Below, one piece after another: positions 7,197 through 14,527 of a stretch of 39,782 nucleotides of DNA (its first letter is position 1; each line of letters starts with the position of its first letter). Source of the stretch: an uncultured Prevotellaceae bacterium (GTDB lineage Bacteria; Bacteroidota; Bacteroidia; Bacteroidales; Bacteroidaceae); contig CALELI010000107.1 in the NCBI GenBank assembly GCA_937902455.1, positions 1 through 39,782 of the forward strand, written 5' to 3'. The notes beneath the pieces are model-generated. The model saw only the letters and a list, made by a program, of their open reading frames with translations, was not told the DNA's origin and searched no databases. The translations under genes were made by a program, and so were the position numbers.

Positions 7197-7228
7197 TTTG
7201 TCGGATAAAATAAATTTTATTAACTTTG
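7197..7228 (+). promoter_or_regulatory. Bacteroidetes-type promoter of the secreted split-barrel gene
   Basis: TTTG (7197-7200) and TAACTTTG (7221-7228) are separated by 20 nt and fit the -33/-7 consensus. The start codon at 7278 lies about 50 nt downstream. Confidence 0.85.
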
Positions 7229-7277
7229 GAACGAAAATATAATTTCTATCATACAAGGAAACAAAACTAACAACATT

Positions 7278-7763
7278 ATGAAGTCTGTCAACACCATTAT
7301 TTTAGTCTTATGCCTCGCAATGTGGGCACCAATCTGCAATGCACAGAACCAAGAAAGCAACAAACAAGATATGGAAAAAGTGTATAACTTCATCAAGGCC
7401 TGCAAGACCTATTACATCGCAACAGTAGAAGGCGACCAGCCTCGCGTACGTCCTTTCGGCACAATCCATCTGTTCGAAGGCAAACTCTACATCCAGACAG
7501 GCAAGAAGAAGCGTACAGCCAAGCAGCTGGCTGCCAATCCAAAGGCCGAGCTGTGCTGTTTCGACGGTAGCAAGTGGGTACGTGTATGTGGAGAACTCAT
7601 CCCCGACGAGAGAGTCCCAGCCAAGAAGTCCATGCTCGATGCCTATCCTGAACTCAGAAGCATGTACAATGAGAACGACGACAATACAATCGTCTACTAC
7701 TTCAAGAACGCAACGGCATGGTTCAGTTCCTTCGCAGGCAAGGACGAGGAAGTGAAGTTCTGA
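7278..7763 (+). CDS. Secreted pyridoxamine 5'-phosphate oxidase-like (FMN split-barrel) protein
   Basis: A 161-aa protein. Residues 1-22 form a Sec signal peptide (MKSVNTIILVLCLAMW core, then CNA before QNQ). The rest matches small pyridoxamine phosphate oxidase-like proteins of anaerobes: MEKVYNFIKACKTYYIAT, then GDQPRVRPFG, the strand KLYIQTGKKKRTAKQL, NPKAELCCF and the WVRVCGEL strand. Relatives usually bind FMN and are cytoplasmic. The added signal peptide is unusual and implies a periplasmic or exported flavoprotein. The substrate is unknown, and true pyridoxamine oxidase activity is unlikely for this short form. It has its own promoter. A heptad repeat tract separates it from the glycosidase gene, with which it may be cotranscribed. 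Confidence 0.8.
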   Translation: MKSVNTIILVLCLAMWAPICNAQNQESNKQDMEKVYNFIKACKTYYIATVEGDQPRVRPFGTIHLFEGKLYIQTGKKKRTAKQLAANPKAELCCFDGSKWVRVCGELIPDERVPAKKSMLDAYPELRSMYNENDDNTIVYYFKNATAWFSSFAGKDEEVKF

Positions 7764-7812
7764 AGGAAGAATGAAGAATGAAAAATGAAAAATGAAGATT
7801 GAAAGATGAAAA
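7764..7812. repeat. Heptad tract (ATGAAAA words) ending in a start codon
   Basis: Seven consecutive 7-nt words begin right after the stop codon: AGGAAGA, ATGAAGA, ATGAAAA, ATGAAAA, ATGAAGA, TTGAAAG, ATGAAAA. The last word supplies the ATG of the glycosidase gene at 7806. Confidence 0.85.
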
Positions 7813-10646
7813 TCAACAAGCGTCTCTTCATATTAACCTGTATGATGATGCTGACAACAGTCACCATCCTTGCAGCAAACAAGGTCACGAACGTGCAGCA
7901 AGTGACAGAAGCCGTCACGCTCAGCGACGACGTGGACTACGTCATCAAGGATGCCGACAACCCATTTGCCATAACGGGAAGTGTGGACATTACCAACACG
8001 GATCATGCCGTACTCATTTTCAAGAGCATCAAGCCAAGCAAAGTCATCAAGTCATACCTGTCCTTTATATATATAAAAGGTGTGCCTGCTAAAAATGACG
8101 TCAACTGTCAGGTGAAGATGTACTCCAACGGAGCCATTGTGATGCCTTACGCAAGCGACATAAAACCATTGACCGTCTATTCCGAACCGAACTTCGGAGG
8201 TGAGGCAGTCAATAGTTTCGGACTTGAGAATTCAGGCGGTTTCATGAACACACTCTCTGCTGCCAAGCTTAACAATGCCATCCGCTCGTTCAAGCTGAAG
8301 AGAGGATACATGGTGACCTTCGCCCTCGGAAGCGGAGGATGGGGGTACAGCCGCTGTTTCATTGCCGACACCGAAGACCTCGAAATAGCCCAGATGCCAG
8401 CCAACATGGACGCGAGGATTTCCTCATACCGACTCTTCAAGTGGTACGACGCCAAGAAGAGCGGACTTGCCAGCGACACACGTGCAGAAGCGACAGGCGC
8501 CACAAACGCCTCATGGTGCTACGACTGGGGAACAGGCACTAACCGCCTTCCCGACACGGAGTGCGTGCCTAACCACATATACGAAGACTGGCCATCACCT
8601 GCATCCTGTGGCGGCGTGAACTACTCCTGCCACATGAAGACCAACAACGAGCCGGGCAACTCCTCCGACGACCATCCGCAGGACGTGGCCACAGTGCTCG
8701 CAAACTGGCAGAACCTCATGAGAACAGGTCTGCGACTCTGCTCGGAGACCTCACACGACGGTTCGATGAACCACCTCCAGGCATTCTGTGACTCAGTTGA
8801 CGCAAATGGATGGAGATGCGACATAGTAGACCTTCACTGCTACTGGGACAGCGGACAGTTCAACAACCTCACCTGGTACAGCGACAACTACGGGAACGGT
8901 CGTCCGATATGGATTTCAGAATGGCTCTGGGGAGCATCATGGAACAACAACGGAATATTCGGAGCCGTGTCAAACCGCGACGACAACTCATCCACGACAC
9001 AACAGAAGAACTACAACGGCACAAAGCCAATCCTCGATGTCCTCAACTCCAATCCACGAGTAGAGCGCTATGCCTTCTGGAACAGCGAGCGGAACTGCTC
9101 GAAGATATACCTCAACGGCAAACTGACGAAACTCGGAGAATACTACGCCAAGATGGATCCGGGAATCGGTTTCAGGAAGAGCAACGAATTCATCCCGAAA
9201 GTGGTGTTCAAGGCACCTTACGACATGAAGGGCACATACAACAAGACAAAGAAGACGCTCATCCTCACATGGTCAGACAAGAACGGCGATATGCTCGACT
9301 CAATGGTAGTGGAGTGCAAACTGCCAGGAAGCAGCAGCTACACACAGATTGCCCGCATGGCATTGAAAGACCTTAACGGCAAGAGCGTATCATATACCTA
9401 TACCGACACACTCGACGCAGGCGGGACCTACTTCTTCCGTGCAGGAGCCTACCCTATCGGCAGCAGCAAGCCAAAATACACAGGCGAGGCAATCGTCACT
9501 ATCGGCAGTGCGACAGGTAACGACCTCATCCAGTATGGCACACTCACAGTCGGCAACCTCGACGAAATCAGCGTAGACTTCGACACCGAATTCGCAGAAC
9601 TCCCGAAAGTGTTCATGGGAATCCCTACCAACAAGAATACGAAGATGTATCCAAGCAACATGGTCGGTACGATCAACAAGAAAGGCTTCACCTATACCAT
9701 GCTTCCCTGGAAACAGTCAGGCGAGCAGACACTCAACGAACCAGAATACATACCGTTCATGGCCATCATGGAAGGCAACTATACACTCAATCCTTCCGAC
9801 AACAGAATAATGGATATGGAAGTCGGAACGGCAAAGGTGAAGAGCGACACAACAGAAGTCACTTTCGTGAAACCATTCCCGGAAGGTGTTGTACCAGTTG
9901 TCATTGCAGAACTCAAGCCTTCACTGAAGACGAATCCTATGATGTACCGTATCTGGGACGTCACCAATACAGGATTCAAGGCCACAGCAATGTATGAGGT
10001 AGGTTACAATGCACCGATAAAAGTGATACAGACACTCAACTACCTTGCAGTCACTCCTGGTCAGGGAGTCCTCACCAGCAGCAACGACGAGAAGGGAATG
10101 CTCATAAGTGCAGGAATCGGTGAGACACCATTATACAGCACCGTAGGTCGCGCCGAGACATTCGTCATGTGCAACCCAGACGGAACTCATGCAGAGGACG
10201 CAGACACCCTACGACTCACATCACCTTATATATTTGGAGCACTCCAGACCTATAACATGGAAACGGGAGCCATCCTCCGCAAGACGAGAGACATGATTGA
10301 CGAGGCCGACCAGAGCCAGTACGGAGTATATCTCAAACGCTGCAAGGACGGGAGCGCCCCGACCTCAGTGAAGGACTCAAAGGCCACAGCCGACAACGTG
10401 GGATGGATATGTATATCCGCAGTCTCTGAAATAGTAGGAATCAAGGATATCAATGCCGGCGGAAGCGGACAAGCCCACGGACAGCTTCATCCTATCGTCA
10501 GAGGCCGCACAGTCAGTCTCGCTGACGGAACAGCATTCAGCCTCTACACCCTCAGCGGCAAGAAGGTAGCAACCAACGCCCCTCAGAATCCGGGCATCTA
10601 CATTGTCAGAAGGGGAACACAGTCAGAAAAGATTATAATAAGATAA
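7806..10646 (+). CDS. Secreted GH128-like glycoside hydrolase with lectin-like repeats and a sorting-type tail
   Basis: A 946-aa exported protein. A signal peptide ends near residue 24 (TVTILAANK). Residues about 120-200 (VYSEPNFGG, then LKRGYMVTFALGSGGWG) resemble a beta/gamma-crystallin-like module. Residues about 230-445 form a TIM-barrel glycosidase core of the GH128/'glycosyl hydrolase catalytic core' type: SWCYDWG, then NNEPGN with probable acid/base Glu282, DIVDLHCYW, and RPIWISEW with probable nucleophile Glu372, then YAFWN. GH128 members cleave beta-1,3-glucans. Residues 465-560 look like fibronectin III. At about 570-775 two strands of the pattern V.F...F...P.V resemble H-type lectin repeats. 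The end (FSLYTLSGKKVAT, PGIYIVRR, KIIIR) resembles a type IX secretion sorting domain. The catalytic family is likely; the substrate is inferred. Confidence 0.72.
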   Translation: MKINKRLFILTCMMMLTTVTILAANKVTNVQQVTEAVTLSDDVDYVIKDADNPFAITGSVDITNTDHAVLIFKSIKPSKVIKSYLSFIYIKGVPAKNDVNCQVKMYSNGAIVMPYASDIKPLTVYSEPNFGGEAVNSFGLENSGGFMNTLSAAKLNNAIRSFKLKRGYMVTFALGSGGWGYSRCFIADTEDLEIAQMPANMDARISSYRLFKWYDAKKSGLASDTRAEATGATNASWCYDWGTGTNRLPDTECVPNHIYEDWPSPASCGGVNYSCHMKTNNEPGNSSDDHPQDVATVLANWQNLMRTGLRLCSETSHDGSMNHLQAFCDSVDANGWRCDIVDLHCYWDSGQFNNLTWYSDNYGNGRPIWISEWLWGASWNNNGIFGAVSNRDDNSSTTQQKNYNGTKPILDVLNSNPRVERYAFWNSERNCSKIYLNGKLTKLGEYYAKMDPGIGFRKSNEFIPKVVFKAPYDMKGTYNKTKKTLILTWSDKNGDMLDSMVVECKLPGSSSYTQIARMALKDLNGKSVSYTYTDTLDAGGTYFFRAGAYPIGSSKPKYTGEAIVTIGSATGNDLIQYGTLTVGNLDEISVDFDTEFAELPKVFMGIPTNKNTKMYPSNMVGTINKKGFTYTMLPWKQSGEQTLNEPEYIPFMAIMEGNYTLNPSDNRIMDMEVGTAKVKSDTTEVTFVKPFPEGVVPVVIAELKPSLKTNPMMYRIWDVTNTGFKATAMYEVGYNAPIKVIQTLNYLAVTPGQGVLTSSNDEKGMLISAGIGETPLYSTVGRAETFVMCNPDGTHAEDADTLRLTSPYIFGALQTYNMETGAILRKTRDMIDEADQSQYGVYLKRCKDGSAPTSVKDSKATADNVGWICISAVSEIVGIKDINAGGSGQAHGQLHPIVRGRTVSLADGTAFSLYTLSGKKVATNAPQNPGIYIVRRGTQSEKIIIR

Positions 10647-10683
10647 TCAAAATCAGTACAAACCTCTTAATTTATTAACGCTT

Positions 10684-13600
10684 ATGAAAAAAATCTTTAC
10701 ATTAATGGCAGCAGCACTCCTTGGAATGAGTGCCTATGCACAGGAAATGGAAGAAGATGTAACCAGTTACATCAAGAACGCAGGCTTTGACGAGGATGTC
10801 ACTTGGAATGCCGACGGTTCGACAAAGGAAATCGTTGACAAGAGTGAGAACCTCTCCAATCGAAGCCAGGCTTGGGTTGCAGCAGACAACTCTGTCTACT
10901 GTAGTACATTAATCTCCGGCAACGGAAACTGGAAACGTACCGACACAGATTTCTCATGGAACGGATTCATCGGACAGGTATCAGGCTGGACACTTGAAAG
11001 TAACAAGTCGACTTCTGCACCTTACAAGGCTTCATCTCCAGAATGGGTGTACTTCGGAACACTCCCTTATGACCTCGGTCCTACAGCAGTACCTATCGCT
11101 GACGACAACAACGGTTCATTCCTCAGAGTACCTGCAACAAAACCAGAAGGTGACAACGGTGACGACAACAAGGCTGCCGTTTACCTCCGTGCAGGCTGGG
11201 GCGGAAGCGCAGCTTACAAGCAGGTCGTAGACCTTCCTTGTGCTCAGTACCGTCTTGACTACTGGGTTTACAATGACAACTACAACAACAGTAAGGGCAA
11301 CACAAAGGTAAAGAACCTCTGTAAGGTTACCTGCCGTAAGGACGTGTTCGAGGATTCACTGGGCTTTGCAGCACAGACTTGGGAAAAGCACTCTATCGAG
11401 TTCACCCCAACTGCAAACTTCACTATCCAGTTCGGTTTCACCTCTGACGGTAGTTCAAACAACAACCCATTCCTCTTCATCGACGGTATCCGCCTTTACA
11501 AGATTGGCGAAGCTGACGCAGAGGAACTTCTCAAGGCAGACCTCAGCGAGTACATCGACTCACTCAACTACCTCATCGAAGCAGAGTTTGCAGACTATGA
11601 AGGTTTTGCTAACGAACTCAGCGACAAGGCAATGGAATTCCAGGAGGCTCTTGATGGAAATGACGTAGAAGAAATGAAGGCTGCAATGCTGAACATTCAG
11701 GCTTATCTTGGCGACGTTAACGGTTACCTTGCAAAGATCGAAGACTTCAAGGCATTACTCTCAAGTGCAGAAGCACTTATCACAAAGACTGAAGGAAATC
11801 CTTATCCAGGAATCGATGCATTCATGGAGAAATTTGATGCATGCAATGACTATATCGACGGTGGTTTCACTCCTGAAGGCGACCTCACAGCTGCAGAATT
11901 CCTTGCACAGCAGACAGAAGCCCTCAAGCAGGCAATCAACGACTATAAGTTCTCACAGGAAGCTACTCCAGACAATCCTGCAGACTACACATTCCTCATC
12001 CAGAACCCTGAATTCATCACAGCAGAGGCAGAACCTACATACGATGAACTCGGCAATGCAACTTATCCAAACGTAGACAGCTACACAGCAGGTAGCGCAC
12101 CTGCAGATGCAGTCTCTACAGGATGGTATACAGGTGAAGGCGGCGGTGACCAGCGACTCAACTATGTACAGGGCCGTGTTTGCTGGAACGCATGGAGATC
12201 AGATGCTATTGCTCCAATATCTATCAGCCAGGATCTCGAAGGACTTCCAAACGGAGTATACTCAGTATCTGCATACATGATTACCCAGGCAGGTTACATC
12301 ACTGACCAGCACGTATTCGCAAACGGAACAATCCAGAGCGGAAACTCTCCGGTTCTCTCAAAGGACACATGGGCAGACGACAATACCGGTGAATGGGATT
12401 TCCTCACAACAGAGAAGGTCATCGTAAGTGACGGCAAGCTCACTATCGGTGCTTTGGGTAACCTCTCAGGCGAAGCTGCAGCAGGATGGTTCTGCGTAAC
12501 TCACTTCGTTCTCAACTACTACGGCAAGGCTACAGAAGAAGATGTTGTAAAGCTCTACAATGACCGCATCAATGACTTCACAGCTTATGCAGAAGGCATG
12601 GGATTCAAGGCCGACAAGAAGGCATTCGAGGATGTAGTAAAGGCTAATTCAGGTCTTACTGACTACAACGAAATCCAGAGCGCTCTCGCAGTTCTCAACG
12701 ATGCATACGCAACTGCACAGAAATCTCAGAGCGAATACAACGGTGTGCTTGCAGGAACATACAATGACCTCAAGACAAACATCGCAGAAACTTATCCAGA
12801 GCAGACTAAGCTCGTAGCCCAGAAGATTGTAGACATTGAGACTCAGTACCTCGAAAGCGACACAGCTTCATACGTTTACTCTACTCTCAAGACTCCAATC
12901 CTCCGCTACTACCGCGACAACCTTCTCCCAGTTCTTCAGGAGTGTGAAGGTCGCGTATACGAGGACGAAAGTGCTCAGAAGGCAATGACTGAGACAATCC
13001 AGAGCGTTGTAGATGCACTTCTCGCAATCACAGACTTCCCTACTACAGACGAACTCGCTGTATACGTAAATCAGCTCAACGAAGCACTCTCTGTATGCGA
13101 CGCTGCTGAACGTATCCACAAGAACGGCATCAACGCAGGTGATGACTACACATTCGCAATTGCACATCCTACTGTTGACGACTCTAACGCAACAGGCTGG
13201 ACAGTAACACGCACAAACGGTGATGCAAACGCAAAGACCGGACAGGAATATGACGGCGGAAGCGGTTACTACATGGACTCTTGGAACCCAACAGCAGGTC
13301 TCCTTCTCTACACTGCACAGCAGACTGTCACAAACATCCCTAACGGTACATACGAAGTAAAGGCAATGGTACGTACATCAAGCGACGAAGGTTACTATCT
13401 CTTCGGCAACGATGGTGCAGAAGCAACACCTCAGTTCGCTCATGTCACTCGCGAATCATTCAACTACACTAAGTACATGGACCCACTCGCAGTAGCAGAG
13501 ACAGGCGGTGACTCAATCGCAATTGTAACTGACCAGCACGGAAGTATCTGGGAAGCAGCAATGGACGAACTCATGGCAGCAACAGGCATCAACAAGCCAA

Positions 13601-14070
13601 TCACTCTCGATGACGGAACTCCATACAGCATCGCAGAACAGATCAGCGAGAAGTATGCTGCTGACGTGACAGAAGTTCCAGAAGAACTCCAGCACGATTT
13701 CCTCGTAATGTCTGCTAACGGTAATCTCGGTCGTGGATGGCAGTACAAGACTATTCAGATCGATGTAACCAACCATGCAATTACATTCGGTGTTACAACT
13801 GACTCTACATTCACTGCAGGATATAAGGATCTCGACGGCGTAGACTGCGCTCCATTCACAGGAACATGGGTATCTGCCGACAACTTCACACTCACACTCC
13901 TCACTCCTGGTGACAACACAGGCTGGAGCCCAGTTTACACTGAAATCGAAGAGCTCAAGGCTGTTGAGGAAAGAGTTCAGAACGGTCTCTTCAACCTCGC
14001 AGGACAAAGAGTTGGCAACGATTACAAGGGTATCGTTATCACTGGTGGAAAGAAGATGTTGAAGAAATAA
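10684..14070 (+). CDS. Large secreted protein with alternating carbohydrate-binding-like and helical domains
   Basis: A 1128-aa exported protein. The signal peptide is clear (MKKIFTLMAAALLGMSAYA, then QE). Three beta-rich regions resemble galactose-binding-fold modules: about 90-275 (AAYKQVVDLPCAQYRLDYWVY), about 440-640 (SQDLEGLPNGVYSVSAYM) and about 830-1090 (QQTVTNIPNGTYEVKAMV). Between them lie helical regions rich in A, E and K of FIVAR-like appearance (about 280-430 and 640-820). The end, NGLFNLAGQRVGNDYKGIVI then GKKMLKK, resembles the short sorting tails of exported Prevotella proteins. No catalytic motif is seen. It follows the glycosidase by 37 nt and is closed by a strong terminator, so both are probably cotranscribed. 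A role in binding glycans at the surface is inferred. Confidence 0.65.
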   Translation: MKKIFTLMAAALLGMSAYAQEMEEDVTSYIKNAGFDEDVTWNADGSTKEIVDKSENLSNRSQAWVAADNSVYCSTLISGNGNWKRTDTDFSWNGFIGQVSGWTLESNKSTSAPYKASSPEWVYFGTLPYDLGPTAVPIADDNNGSFLRVPATKPEGDNGDDNKAAVYLRAGWGGSAAYKQVVDLPCAQYRLDYWVYNDNYNNSKGNTKVKNLCKVTCRKDVFEDSLGFAAQTWEKHSIEFTPTANFTIQFGFTSDGSSNNNPFLFIDGIRLYKIGEADAEELLKADLSEYIDSLNYLIEAEFADYEGFANELSDKAMEFQEALDGNDVEEMKAAMLNIQAYLGDVNGYLAKIEDFKALLSSAEALITKTEGNPYPGIDAFMEKFDACNDYIDGGFTPEGDLTAAEFLAQQTEALKQAINDYKFSQEATPDNPADYTFLIQNPEFITAEAEPTYDELGNATYPNVDSYTAGSAPADAVSTGWYTGEGGGDQRLNYVQGRVCWNAWRSDAIAPISISQDLEGLPNGVYSVSAYMITQAGYITDQHVFANGTIQSGNSPVLSKDTWADDNTGEWDFLTTEKVIVSDGKLTIGALGNLSGEAAAGWFCVTHFVLNYYGKATEEDVVKLYNDRINDFTAYAEGMGFKADKKAFEDVVKANSGLTDYNEIQSALAVLNDAYATAQKSQSEYNGVLAGTYNDLKTNIAETYPEQTKLVAQKIVDIETQYLESDTASYVYSTLKTPILRYYRDNLLPVLQECEGRVYEDESAQKAMTETIQSVVDALLAITDFPTTDELAVYVNQLNEALSVCDAAERIHKNGINAGDDYTFAIAHPTVDDSNATGWTVTRTNGDANAKTGQEYDGGSGYYMDSWNPTAGLLLYTAQQTVTNIPNGTYEVKAMVRTSSDEGYYLFGNDGAEATPQFAHVTRESFNYTKYMDPLAVAETGGDSIAIVTDQHGSIWEAAMDELMAATGINKPITLDDGTPYSIAEQISEKYAADVTEVPEELQHDFLVMSANGNLGRGWQYKTIQIDVTNHAITFGVTTDSTFTAGYKDLDGVDCAPFTGTWVSADNFTLTLLTPGDNTGWSPVYTEIEELKAVEERVQNGLFNLAGQRVGNDYKGIVITGGKKMLKK

Positions 14071-14113
14071 ACTAACCGTAAGAAACCGATGGTTTAACGT
14101 CGTACAATAACTC

Positions 14114-14149
14114 ACAGAAAAGGTGCAAGTAAGCATGCACCTTTTCTGT
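14114..14149 (+). terminator. Strong hairpin terminator after the 1128-aa gene
   Basis: ACAGAAAAGGTGCA (14114-14127) pairs perfectly with TGCACCTTTTCTGT (14136-14149) around an 8-nt loop, 44 nt after the stop codon. The 3' side is T-rich (TGTTCTT). It separates the glycosidase unit from the fasciclin/SusCD unit. Confidence 0.9.
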
Positions 14150-14374
14150 TCTTAACAAAATCATATCACACTTATTTTCTGCAAGTCACACTTTGTATAT
14201 TATTCATTTTTCATCTATTTTATCTCTGCAGACATCTATTTGCAAAAAAATGATTATAACACCAATGTATCTGTACCTGTAAAAAACAACTTAACAGCAC
14301 TGCTCCTGCCTATTTATTACAAATCTGCACCGAAGGGTATATACACGTATGCGCGTATTTTTTTATGTAAAAAT
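14150..14374. other. Gene-free leader region upstream of the fasciclin/SusCD promoter
   Basis: AT-rich DNA without a convincing gene. It holds a short run of ATTATTC/ATTTTTC heptads near 14199-14213. A weak hairpin ATACACG/CGCGTAT (14341-14347 and 14352-14358, one mismatch) is followed by six T, which could act as a weak terminator. Confidence 0.45.
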
Positions 14375-14405
14375 TTTGTAATAATGATTAAAAATTGTAA
14401 ATTTG
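14375..14405 (+). promoter_or_regulatory. Bacteroidetes-type promoter of the fasciclin/SusCD operon
   Basis: TTTG (14375-14378) and TAAATTTG (14398-14405) are separated by 19 nt and followed by C, a close match to the consensus. The start codon at 14528 is about 120 nt downstream, leaving a leader long enough for regulation. No repeat or known riboswitch is seen in the leader. Confidence 0.85.
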
Positions 14406-14527
14406 CACGTGTTAACATGACTTTACAAAGGGATGAATGACGACTGACATTAACAGTTGAAAGAGCAGCAGAAGAATGTAAGAATACACAACATATTAAT
14501 ATTAAATAATTTAAAATCAAACCTATT

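Noticed and set aside
6512..7256. Small open frames in the gene-free region (6512-6727, 6935-7171, 7014-7256)
   Set aside because: They run across the structured element and the 22-23 bp array, whose period breaks the reading frame, and show no domain or ribosome site.
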